From the NCBI RefSeq assembly GCF_028389875.1, contig NC_084663.1:204445876-204509875 (forward strand): a stretch of 64,000 nt of DNA. The letters run 5' to 3'. Positions 1-11,250 of this stretch are shown one piece after another. The notes under the pieces were generated by a model. It was not told the DNA's origin. It saw only the letters and a program-made list of their open reading frames with translations, and ran no database searches. Both the position numbers and the translations under genes were made by a program. The stretch is from Rhea pennata. Its lineage: Eukaryota > Chordata > Aves > Rheiformes > Rheidae. Position 1 is the first letter of the stretch; each line of letters starts with the position of its first letter.

Positions 1-350
1 GCATGTGGTCCTTCCACTCTGGTATGTGAGGTAAGCATCAAAACTTCTCAGCTCTGTAGAGAGGAAATAGGAAATACTTTAAATATATGAATCTTTACTT
101 TCATTTCCTTTATTTTTTGGAGTATTACATGTAGCCAGAAACTTTTACATTTATTACAGCCTGCTACTTCTAGTAGACAGACCAAGGCTTTCTATGTTCT
201 CCAAAAGTTTCTTGAACTTACTTGGTTTTCTAATAGGCTCTTCCTGCAGGTGATACTTCAGCACACATCTGTGACATGACTTCAGATAGTTTCAGAACTG
301 CTTCTTCCCTTCCGTCCGTGTCTCTCTCAGCCCCACAGCTATAACGCTAG
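1..350. other. Non-coding DNA, nothing recognised
   Basis: AT-rich sequence with stops in all frames. I see no exon, repeat family or promoter signature here. Confidence 0.5.
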
Positions 351-374
351 AGTAAATACCTCGAGGTATTTACT
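351..374. repeat. 24-bp perfect palindrome with forkhead-like half sites
   Basis: The half AGTAAATACCTC is followed at once by its exact reverse complement, with no spacer, so an XhoI-type CTCGAG lies at the centre. Symmetry stops at the flanking bases 350 and 375. Each arm contains GTAAATA, a variant of the forkhead (FOX) core, so two FOX-like sites face each other. Seen: the symmetry. Inferred: any protein binding. Confidence 0.75.
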
Positions 375-3000
375 TTTGGTGGAACTGGGATCAATATCTG
401 TCCTTCATATGCACTTTCCACTTTCCATTGAAGAATTCTTTATGGGTTGCCAGGGTCTCTTCGCTGGTGGGCTGGCTTTAAAATGTTTCTCCTCTTGGTA
501 GTAAACTGCATTTTCCAGTGTTTCCTCTAGTAATGTCTAGATTTTGTAAGCCACCTTCATAGGTGGTCTAATTTAGGCCAGATGCGCACACTTGTTAATG
601 TGTCCATGATGATATATAAAAGCTCTACGTTTAGAAGTGCCTAATAGGGTATTTCAGTAGTAAAATTAAAAAGAAAAAGAAATTTTAAAAAAACCTCTGT
701 TATACGTAGAGCTCATGACATCAGTAAAAGAACAACTCAGAAAAGGTAGCTTTTGGTGACTGCTAAAACCAGCACTAGGTCTTAGGATGCGACAACAAGC
801 TAGTGAGAGATCACTCTGGGAGTAAAGAGTCTCAGATGCTGATGTCCAGTTCAGTTCTGCAGAACCTCAGAGAAGCTGCAGGCTGAGAGCCAGATTCAGC
901 AATTTTCGCTGGCTTTTAGTTGTCCTGTTCAGCAGGATAACATCTCAGGAAACCTAGAGAAACAGACTGATGAATCAAGCTTTCATTTCTGTCCATCCAG
1001 TTGAAGCATTCCAGTTGTAATCTTAAAATCCCTTTTCAGACAAGCCATTGCTGACCACAAGAAAATATTGACTACAGTTGTTGCAAACACAGTACTCTCG
1101 GCAAATCTGCATCCTTTTGAATTAGTGGACCAAATCTTGACTCATTTTGAGTGCACAGAAAATTTCTGAATACTAGCTAGTAAGCTGAATTTTGCATAAC
1201 TGTTGAGCTTAACTACTTAAAGAGACTGTTCTCGTTCAGGTGGCAGCAGGTAAGAAACTGAATAAACTGCAAATTCCAAAAAGGCCTTTTGCTTAGTTAT
1301 ACTTCTGTAAATGTATAATATTTCAATGATTTCCTTTGTATAATCCCAACTGGACTATGATGAAGGATTCCATAATGCTAGAATGGTCATGGATTTCCCT
1401 AAACAACATGGAAATTATTTAAAACAACTGTAAATGCATACATGCTTTTCCATAATGCCCCCACCATGAATTAAGCAGGGGAATGCTTCTTTTGTCTTAT
1501 CTGAAGGGCATAGCAACTCAGAATAGTCTCTACATCCTTTCACATTAATTTTTGACAGGTATTTTTCCTGTGTTCTGAGCTGCCCTTCATGAGATAATGG
1601 TTATGCTAGATACATTTGAAAGCAAACCAGAAGGCTAGAACATGGGGTCTCAGCCTATTTTAATGTTTTTATAATTTCCCCTTAAAATGCATACAGATTG
1701 CAAAACAAAACCTAGGTAAGAATGTTCCGGGGTTTGGAATTTTTGAAATTCCTGAAAACTTTGCTAATTACTTCTTCCTTTTAAAAGCAAGGAAATAAAT
1801 CACCAGTCTCAAACTCACCCTCTCTTCTTTCAAATAGCGTAGTTTCAACCTACATCCGACATAAGGCAAATAGCTGGTTTACAAGTAAGATTTTTTTTCT
1901 CACTTCTTCTCTATCAACATTTGTGGGGAGCTAGAAATAAAACCATAATAAAACCATTAACTTCAATTCAAGTTTCTCAGCTAACTAGAACAAAAGGATG
2001 CTAACATCACCTGGCTGCCTCTGCCGACGGAGCGCTCTCGAGCAAGCCTCCGTGAGCGGCTCGCCATATTCTTTTCTCTTGGAAGTGGTCTTCAGCTGCT
2101 TAGATTGGTGTAGTACTAAACTAATTTGCCCCAGATGGAGGATCTCTCTTTTCTCCTTTCTCCTTTTCCTTCACCACAAGTTTTAACCAAACCCAGATTC
2201 TTAGAGCTTCTGGCACCATTCCTGTAAGTCTGCAGGATTTACAATAATCAGAAGCTGCAATAAACAGAGTCTGAAGATAGCGATGTTCACTGCTGATCCA
2301 CCAAGGATTCATAATATAGCAGGAGCCTTCAAATAAAAGTGTGTGAGCTGAAGCACATGACTGCAGTAGCACTGCATCACATTCAAAATATGATTGGTAA
2401 AATACTTGGTTTGCCCAGTTGGCTCACAGGGCCAAAAATACTCAAAAATAAAATTTCAGGGTTTCAAAACTAATTCAGGATTTTCTGCCTTCTTCTAATT
2501 CCTTTTGATTCCCTACTTGTTACACCCAATTGCACTAATAAGTCACATATACATCTTTTATTCTTCCCTGCCCCTTTCCTTCTCCTTTCAGTGATCTGCT
2601 GTACAAAGGGCAAATGCTGCTTTTTCTACCAAAGTTTTCAGTCTTTTCAAGCTTGATGCCAGTCCTCAGCTTCAGCGATTTTGCTTTCTGTGAGCTGAGA
2701 TGATGTAGAGAGATAATAAAATAATGTGGATGTTTTGCACTGTTCCTATCCCCCCACTTCCATAACCCTTCATTTTATTCAGACTACACTTCCAAACTAC
2801 TATTATACCTTGCATCCCCCTAAAGACTGAGCATACGTCTGAAGTCCAACCTGTTTTTTGACTGTGCTTTTCCCATGGTTTAGCACAGAGCTGTAAACTT
2901 AAACAGGACTCTGGTCTGACGTGGATTTAATAACGATAACACTCCGTGCTCTTACAGCGCTCTGCCTTTCCGAAGGCCTCTTTAAATGATAGTTAACTCA
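375..3000. other. Non-coding stretch with a small CpG pocket
   Basis: AT-rich DNA without a supportable exon. Around 2,021-2,070 there is a pocket with several CpG dinucleotides in otherwise CpG-poor sequence, lying inside a chance 62-codon frame. I see no splice sites that would make it an exon. Confidence 0.4.
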
Positions 3001-3480
3001 GGCGGTGTCGCCGTGGAGCGGGTGGGTTGGTATTTATCGTGACTGCTGCGCAGAATGGGAGGCTGGAGGAGCCAACAGCCAGCGGGGAGTGATCCCACAC
3101 CCCAGTGCCGCGGGATAGCCGCCCCACAGCCCCCTCAAAGCAATGGGATAGCCGGCCCCAGCAAAGCTCTGTAGGGATGGGGCTCTCTGATGCTTCCCAA
3201 AGTGACCAGTACATGGCTGCACGACATCATGCTGATGCTGGAGAGCTGGCCCCAGTGGGGAGATGATCCTGCACATGGGGCTGGCAGTGGGGATTTCTGA
3301 TGCCGAGCACGTTGCTGCTCTCCAGCCCTGGGGAAGCCATAGTGAAGCATCTGAACAACCATGTTCTTTGTGGTCATAGGGACTTGATGGCAGCGTAGGC
3401 ACCACCACCCTCAAAGAAGCCTACGTGACAAACAGCGGCAGTGCTGAGACCAGCACCATCCACCACTGCTGTCGTTACGG
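3001..3480. other. GC-rich islet of unknown nature
   Basis: About 480 bp clearly richer in G+C and CpG than either flank. It produces several overlapping minus-strand frames (up to 126 codons between 3,034 and 3,414), as GC-rich DNA does by chance. The translations show no domain I know, and no strong splice sites bound it. It could be a small regulatory CpG islet, an old retroelement body or a lineage-specific exon. Confidence 0.35.
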
Positions 3481-4380
3481 GGCAAGGTGGCAAGGGGAAG
3501 AGAGGTTAGCACAGACACTTTCTTTTAAATCTGTTCAGCGGTGCTCAAAAAAAGGGCTATTTAGGCCATCAGCAGCCAAATCACTAAGGTAAAAGTTTTT
3601 TAAACAGAAAAAATGAGACAGTTCACTTGGAACTGTGTCTTCCACGTGTCCATCCCCCATGAAAAAAAAAGGAAGAAGACAATTCTCATGGAAAAGAAAA
3701 GAAGAGCCACCAGACTGGGGAGCGTTTACAGTGTTTCTTTCCCTCTTCCAGGGCGTTGGTATATAATATTGTGTTGAGGTATAACTTGCTATCTTCTATT
3801 CATTAAGTTACAAGTTGGGCTGGTAAAGGCCGTAGTGCTAATGTAACAGGTTCCCAGGAAGCATCTGATTTGCTTTGCATGGCATTTAGAGTCATGGACT
3901 CAAACAACGGGAAACAGCGCAGCACATGGTTAAAGAGGGCTTAAACACCAGCTAATTGACAAGTTTCAAAATGTAACTGTAAACAGGGAAACACCATCCA
4001 GGAGGATCGCATAAGACTGTTTCTTGACCTTCTGTTATTTTTAACTATGATCTGCAAAGAAATTTAATAACATTGATAGCACAGATATAGGAGTAACAGC
4101 AACTATTGCTGACAACAACAGTGTGACTGAGATCCTATGGTAACAGGTAAATGAATGCTTTTCAGAATATGAATACAAAATTCCACATCTAACAACAAAG
4201 GAACTGATTGTTCATAGAGTCTGTGAGGTTTGATGGAAAACAAGGGCTAAGACAACTGCAGATGGATCCGCTCCTGAACATGGGTTCCCAGTAAAATCTA
4301 GTTGCCAAAAGCGAATGATGTCAAAGAGTATGAACAAATGTGGGAATGCTGAGCTGGAGTCAAGAGGTTACAGTAGCTCA
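3481..4380. other. Non-coding stretch, nothing recognised
   Basis: AT-rich sequence with short A-runs and no open frame, repeat or promoter I can support. Confidence 0.4.
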
Positions 4381-4932
4381 GTGTTAGGCACCACTGTGAT
4401 TGTTCAGCTTTGGTGTCCATATTTTAAGAGGAATGTCAATAACTTGGATAGGACTTATAGAAGAGCTCTGGGAACAACAAAGGACTAGAAAAGGCAGTGG
4501 AAGACTTAAAAGGTTCAATCAATTTGGCTTACAGAAAAAGAGATTAATGCCTTAATGACACTTTATAAGTTCCTTCCTCTAGGAATCAAAACAACAAAGT
4601 ATTATCAGTCTCATGGACAAACCTGTAATAGGATGTAATGTCCATCAACTAACATTAGACAAATTCAGAGTAAAAAAAAAAAGAAGAGAAAGAAGATGAA
4701 TTTTAATAGTGATAGGATTAATCGTGGGAACAGCTCACTAACTGTTATGGAGAAATCTCTATCAAGAGAAATTCTAAAATCAGGACTCGTGTTTTTCTAC
4801 AAAGCATGCTGTAGTTCTGGTTGATTCACAGTCATGACTTTACAGATTCTGGCTTCAGGGAGTGACGCGAAGTTGTAATATGGCCTGTGTTATGCAGAAG
4901 ATCAGATTAGAGATGCTCAATAGTTGTCTAAG
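4381..4932 (+). mobile_element. Ancient CR1 LINE 3' fragment
   Basis: Decayed 3' part of an old CR1-type non-LTR retrotransposon, different from the young avian CR1s in this window. Landmarks appear in the right order for older archosaur and turtle CR1s: the TTTGGTGTCCATATTTTAAG block (4,410-4,429), a GACAAATTCAG block near 4,658, the segment around TGGGAACA at 4,726, a run like ATCTCTATCAAGAGAAATTC near 4,752, and TGGCCTGTGTTATGCAG at 4,881 followed by a degraded GATCAGATTAGA. Many indels and an internal A-run have destroyed the reverse-transcriptase frame. Recognition is by recall of the family, not by alignment; the boundaries are approximate. Confidence 0.75.
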
Positions 4933-6710
4933 CTCTGCAGTCTCTTGTTTGATAAACCCAGCAAATGACTTTTCCCATTATGTGAGCATTGGGTTTTGTA
5001 GGTGTATCCTGACTCTGTAGCTAACTCAGTAAGATTTTGCTGACTCCCTTCCTTCTCAAAGCACTTAAAAACATGTAGAGTTAGAAATCTAGTGGATCTA
5101 GAGAACTATATTGTGTTTTTTAGGGTGAAGAGCTATTTTAAAAGTTGGATATATTTCATCTTTCACCATCTAAAAGTTAGCAGTAGGGTTCAGTTGCAGA
5201 TCTCAGACACCTTTATGCAGCTGCCTACAATATATGGTCCACATGTGATCTGGGTGTCTAAGTTCCTTCTTTAGCCCATTGAGACCTGAGTCTTGATTCA
5301 CATGGTTAAGCAGTGCAATTTGAGATGTCCTGTGGCATCCTGCCTGTTCTCCAGCTGCTGCTCCGAAAGGTGTCTCATCTGTCTCCTGCCTACCAGCCCT
5401 GTTTGGACACCTTGATATTGTCAGTCATTTCAAATGTTACTACATGTCGTGTGTAAACAACCAAATCCTACCACCAGTCAGTGGAACCTAAAGAGTGATT
5501 CAGTTTATTTTTAAGGTAGGTATCTATATGTGCCCAGCTGAATCTCTCTATAGGCTCCATTGATTGTGTTGACTAGTTCTCCACTGATTATAATGAGAGT
5601 TTAGACTCAAGTGACATGCAGTCAACATCTAAATGTAAGTGCCTTAATCCAAGACTGTATCCCACCCTTCACGCAAACCCTTTGGTTGCGTACTGTAAGC
5701 ACCTGGTGTCATGCGGCATGTTTTTGACTGTCTTGTCTGCTTCCAGCCACCCCTTATTAGGGCACTCATATCCACGAGCCTCATGCAGATATCTCACATG
5801 CCCTCGAGAATCTCAATGGCACAAGATGCTGTGTTTTTTGGCAACCTAACCATGACTTATTATTCAATCTAAGACAGTTGTGTAGATTCCCTGGATAGCT
5901 GACGAAGGCTGAAAGCTCCATTCAAAAGATGATCAGTCCCATCTGTTTTAGACAGCTCTCTTAGGATCACTCATTTTACACTACACCAGCCTCACAATGG
6001 CTGGCATGTGCTATTGGTTTAATCTGATCTTGAATATAATATGCAAAACTTTCTTTACAACTGTATTTTGCTCACTTCCTATCCAGATTTTCTTGTCAGA
6101 GAACCTGCCTCAGATAGAGAGAACAATTTCCTGTAGTCCAGTAATCAGCCAAGTAGTCAAATATGAGTTGACGTTTTCAACTTTCTTTCTTTCTCAGAAC
6201 AAGGGATGAGAATAAACTGCTAAGTGCTTGCAAATAGCTCCAGGCATGTTACAAAGGAGGTATGAAAGGGGGAAAATATTCCAAAAAAGGCAAGCATTGG
6301 GGGAAATATCCATTTCTGTGGTTAAGTCAAAGCCTGCACTCAAAAGCAAGAAGGTACAAGAAATAATCCTTTAGCAAAACAAAATGGAAAAAGGAATCCT
6401 TGGGTGGAAGTCTTGCAAAAATGCTCTGAAGGGCTGATAATAGCCTCTGTACTTATTAAGCCTGGTACTCTATACTGTTATACTCCTTTAAGTCTATGTA
6501 CTAGATCCGTGCTGGCATCACTGAAAATGGTGCCATGAATCCAGGACAACTTCATTTGTACATATGATTTGCAGGCAGTCCTTTGCATTAGTGCAAAGAG
6601 ACCACCTAGTGCTCCAGCTGCAGCCTAGTAGCGTTCAGCATTGGCTTGGCACAGGCAGAAGGAAGGATACTCTCACAGTCAGATCCTATTGAGTCACAGA
6701 GCTTTTTCTA
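4933..6710. other. Non-coding stretch, nothing recognised
   Basis: Only chance frames of 60-77 codons (for example 5,616-5,849 and 5,997-6,209), with no coding character or flanking splice signals. Confidence 0.4.
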
Positions 6711-6860
6711 AGGGCATGTCTACACCAGTGTGCGTGCACAGAGACAGACTGGAAGCTCTGGGAAATACATCTGAGCAGAAGACCATGAGCTTGCTCTGGT
6801 CTAGAAGGTGACAAGCTATGTTAGCCCAGCTAGTCCACTGCTGGACCCACATAGTTAACT
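6711..6860. repeat. Possible ancient interspersed repeat (GGCATGTCTACACC type)
   Basis: The segment begins with AAGGGCATGTCTACACCAG, which resembles the start of old repeats common in reptile and bird DNA. The rest is too decayed to class. A related-looking start (GGCACATCTACATCATGC) occurs near 31,374. Family name unknown to me. Confidence 0.3.
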
Positions 6861-8059
6861 CAGTAGACTCACCACTGAAATCTTTGCTAGCTCATTTCAC
6901 AGCGCAGACCTGTCCTGTGCATTCAGCCCTGGGCCTAAGAGACAGAAATAACACTGAGAGCAGTTTTCTGGCCCTCAGCCAAGAGTTATGTCATTCAATT
7001 CTTTTTAATAGGAAATGTATGTCTTTCTTCATTTGCTTGCTGGTGTCCAGGCTTTTCAAATTCCTCACTTCATTTGCAAGTTCTCTCTTCAACTTTAAAG
7101 ATTAGATGTTTCTTAAATGACAATCCTGGATAATAATTGCAAAATCATTTGACTCCAGAAGCTGAAGCTTTAAAAAGCAGGTATTACAAGACTAACCAGT
7201 AAAATGCTGAGTCCTGACTGCTGGGCACCCACTGATGTTGACATGGCCGAGAGCTAAAGAGAAGTAGGTGCACAGTCCTAAACTGGACATAGGCTCATGT
7301 GCAAACTGCAAATCTGCTGCCCTCTTTTACTTCCGGAGGAAACGATATACTGAACGTGACTGGACATTATAAATTTCTAGAAAACTTAAACTTGCATGCT
7401 AATACTCTCCTATTGGGAATGACAAAGTTTGCAATAGTTATTTTCTGAACTATTAAGTGCATGCCAGAATTCTGTGTATCAGAAATGCATAACATGTATA
7501 TGAGAAAGACAGACAGACAGAAATGAAATGAAATTTCCCTCCTGTCCCATTGGCTGAAGCTAGTTTTTCCTCATTAGCAAAATAAGGTCTTGATAAACTA
7601 CAAAATGCAGTGATCAGGACTCTGATAACCATCAAGCTGAAAGAGGCACACAAAGCTAAAAATACAGAAAGGAAAAAAACAGTGATCTCAGCAAGGCAAC
7701 TGCCAGTAGGTGAACTAATGAAACAGACACAATATTAACGTCAATTCTGCAGTCCCATCTGAGTGCTGGTGGAAATAGGAATGGCTGTTACCACACTGAC
7801 ATCATCTCAGTCCCAGCAAGTACACTTGTAAGGAAAAATACACATGAAAGGAAAACAGCTCAGAAAGATCCGCCGAGCCTAATGGCTCCTTGCTCAGGAT
7901 TCTCCTCAGCATTTAGACAGACTGTTTTTTTTTTTAACTATGAAAGTTAAAAGTGGGTGATTGTACTAACTTAGTTCTTGGGAGGTTTAGAAACACATGC
8001 CCAGACTCCATTTGGAGTGTACTCTCGGCTGGCAGCATAACATGCAGGTTTTACTGACC
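6861..8059. other. Non-coding stretch, nothing recognised
   Basis: Short simple motifs such as (GACA)n and GAAAT repeats around 7,508-7,533 and a T-run near 7,924-7,935. No exon is supportable. Confidence 0.4.
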
Positions 8060-8272
8060 ATGAGGGGGAATTTCTTCCCTGTGAGAGTGACAGAGCACTG
8101 GACCAGGTTGCCCAGAGAGGTTGTGGAGTCTCCTTCTCTGGAGATATCTAAGGCCCGCCTGGACACAACCCTGTCTACCATGCTCTAGGTGACCCTGCTG
8201 AGCAGGAGTGTTAGACTAGATGATCTCCAGAGGTCCCTTCCAGCCTTACTGATTCCATGATTCTGTGATTCT
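8060..8272 (+). mobile_element. CR1 LINE 3' end, 5'-truncated (avian type)
   Basis: Shows the hallmark 3' terminus of avian CR1: TGAGGGGGAATTTCTTCCCT, then the CAGGTTGCCCAGAGAGGTTG block, the CTAGATGATCTCCAGAGGTC block, and a tail of degenerate ATTCTATG-like repeats (ATTCCATGATTCTGTGATTC). It is severely truncated at the 5' side, as is usual for this family. Chance frames on both strands (7,987-8,188) are produced by this repeat and are not genes. Compared with the copy near 52.6 kb its tail has more substitutions, which suggests an older insertion. Confidence 0.95.
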
Positions 8273-11094
8273 AATATTTGATAGCATGTACCATAAATAG
8301 CCAAGAAAGTTTGGGATCCAAAGTGTCTTAAGCGTGAAGAAACTCATGGTTAAGACACTCGCCCAGTTAGGCAAAGCACCCAAAAAGGAGACAATAATGT
8401 TCTCTGCCCCTCAAATCTGATATGCACTTCACGCATGTTACATCAACAAGAGAAAAATATCTTCAGCTAATCAGTTAGGGAGGACAGTTTCAATAACAGT
8501 CATTTCTTAAACCCCCTTTTGTGTTAAGGTAAATCTTGGGTCCTATAAGTCCAACTACAAAAGACTAAAACCAAAAAAACACCCATGCAACTAATGAATT
8601 TTCAACAGTTCTTAAACTCATATAAAATAGTTTTCAGGAGCTAAAAACATCATTTCAAATCCTCCTATGTCTTAGTTTGTCAGTCAAAGAAGATGCTGGT
8701 GGTCTCAGAGGAAAGCTGCAATTTACTCTTTTCTAGTCACATAAAATTCCCCTTTTCAGTCTTGTATGGTCATGGAATAATTGGATCCAGTTTTGGTCCA
8801 GAACTGAATATTATCTATTCTGCACTTCTATTGCTAATTATAAGAGGTAGGAAAAGAATTTCCCAATGCGGGTAAGAAGGGAAGCAGTTTTGTGGCAGGT
8901 TGAATTCACTTCAAGGAATGGTGGCTATTGGCAGCTGCTGAGAGGTTTTGGAGCGATAGAAGTATCCTTAAGAGACGGATTAGTGCGGCTGAGTGCGGCG
9001 GAGGTGGTCGAAGGTACACGATCAATTTATCAGGATCACTGCCGTGGATTCTGTGTGTGTGTGCATGTCTGTAGGTATTTATGCGTGCATATAATGTAAT
9101 ACACTCACATTGTTGGTTAAAAGGATCATTGCCATCTAACCAAATATTTCATAATTTTTTATGGTCTGCTTAGCCTTGGATCGGCTGATATACTGAAACA
9201 TACCAGTAAGTGCTGCATAATAGATTGCAGACCTCTGTGAAAAACCACTATCAGTGTTACAGCAACGCACTGTACACACGTCAGAGAAGTGCACTGTCAG
9301 CAGGATAGAGGCTGGGCATCTATCCATATTTTCCTTACTTTTAAAAGGGCTGCTGACCTTCCAGCAGTCTGGATCAAAATGGGATGACTAAAACTCAGTT
9401 AGGAATTACAGTTCTTGGTACAACTTCTTTCGTTGTGCATAAAATGGACTGTATATCCATTTGTGGACATAGAAACAGAGTTTGAGTACTTCCTGGGCAC
9501 TTAGCTCAAAGTCATACACATACTCTACTATCACACTGCTAAGAATAAACAGCACCTTGCATAACAGAGCTTCCAGAAAAAGATCTGGAAAGCTACAAAA
9601 CAAACAAGTCCAAAAAAAAACCTAAAGCATAAAACTCAACCCACATATCCAGATTGTTTTTCTAGTTTGGTTTCTGCTCTCTGTGTCCTGTAGCCGTGTT
9701 GTGAGAAGGTATGGGCAGAATGTGCCTGCTGCTGTGTTTTTAGATGTTTACTGAGTGAAATGGTTTACACAAGACATAAAAAATAATGGGTGTAGCAGAG
9801 GAAGCAACAGAAAGAACAACAGGGAGGCTGAGGAGATGCAAAATGAACATAGAGGGACTCTAGAGACCGGAGGCTGGGAATTTCTTTCCATGGTCTGGAA
9901 TTTGGTTGGTCGATAACTATCAAAAGTCTGTTATCAGCATTACTGAGGGACATTGCATGCCATGTGGGAAAGGAAAGGGGACATAAAACACTCCCTTTGG
10001 GTCTCGACTGGAGCCTCTCAGGATCAGTGGAAGTCTTTTTACCGATTTTTTTCATTGACCTTTCAGTCGGGACTTTCATTTGCTGAGAAATGCTAGTGCT
10101 GTCAAGATTGGAGCAAAGGCTGCAGAACTGGTAGTTAAATTCAGTACACTGCACTGCTCTACTAGTCTACCATGACTAGCTAAGCTTCTTTAAGTAGCCC
10201 ATATATTTACCCAAGTTACAACAGGTCAAGATTACTAAAAAAAATCTGCTCTCTGGTTGGGTATGGCAATTTTTTGTAGCTACCTTTGGTGAGTTAAGAG
10301 ATATCAGACCTCAAATCTCTTGCTTCTTATTCCCATATCTTGTATTTGGGACTTGTCTAGTGCTTATTCTCATGGGATCAGCAACTCTGCCTGCACTTCT
10401 GCCCGGGCAGGAGGCCAACCACCCTTGTCTCATGTTGCTACAGTAACTTGGTCTCTGACCTGATACCGAGCCTGTCAAATCTCTAGATGATGTCCAAAAA
10501 AATGAGTAAATACATGTTCAGGTCTGAACAAGAGAGCTGCCAGGCTTCACTCACCTGTGTGCTCTTGCTACTTCTAGTGGATTCTCACCTGTCCTGTGAT
10601 GTGTGTCAGGTACGCAGCTGATGTGTGAGTAAGCTGCTGAGCCAGCACAGGAGCCAGGGACAAGCTGGAAATATGCCACCTTACAGAACATCATGCTCAA
10701 GGCACCTTGTTCAAAGATGTCCTCATAGTCCCAGCATTGTGGTCCTTCCCTCAACACCTGATTTGAGCACTGGCCACATGAGGGCTAGCAGCAGGGTCTG
10801 GCCAGCTCTGCACAGAGCACATTGCATCTACATTGCAGGCTTCCATGGCATACGGACTTCCCAGTGACTGGGCAGAAAAACAGAAGCAGAGCAAAAGATT
10901 TCCAAAAGAATCAAAAAGTGATGTATTCTAGTCAAAACTGAAGAGATTGATTTCTAGACTTTTAAAGGAGGCAGTCCACTTCGGATAAGAGATAAGCCAG
11001 GGGGCTTTAGAGGAGCTCAGTATATTGCTGAAATACAAATGGTGAATGCAGACCTTATAGCATGCAAAGTCAGAAACAGTCCTTAGTACACTGT
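8273..11094. other. Non-coding stretch
   Basis: Contains a short (GT)n run at about 9,049-9,062 and a few CpGs near 8,960-9,010. The largest frame is a 129-codon minus-strand one (9,765-10,154), whose translation shows no known domain. No exon is supportable. Confidence 0.4.
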
Positions 11095-11250
11095 TGGATT
11101 TATATTGCACTTCAGTAAGTAGGTCTGAAAGCCCTTCAGAAGGGATGCCACGACAATTATCCCCACTTACAGATGAGAAGACTGAAGCCATGAGTGGGAC
11201 AGTGACATGCTCACTGTCACCCAGCAAGCTGGCCAGCAGAAAGGGGGTAG
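11095..11250 (-). mobile_element. MIR-like ancient SINE fragment
   Basis: On the + strand the order ATTATCCCCACTTACAGATG, AGAAGACTGAAG, a degraded AGTGACATGCTCACTGTCAC and CCAGCAAGCTGGCCAGCAG follows the reverse complement of the MIR / amniote MIR-like consensus (CCCCATTTTACAGATGAGGAAACTGAGGC, then TTGCCCAAGGTCACACAGC). The piece upstream (ATATTGCACTTCAGTAAG) fits the same element. The element is therefore on the minus strand. Family recognised by recall; boundaries approximate. Confidence 0.7.

Noticed and set aside
7987..8188. Overlapping 63- and 64-codon frames on opposite strands
   Set aside because: Both lie largely within the CR1 3' end; the same peptide pieces occur at the 52.6-kb CR1 copy.
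9765..10154. 129-codon minus-strand frame
   Set aside because: Translation is rich in Cys/Ser/Leu without pattern, and there are no splice signals or conservation evidence.
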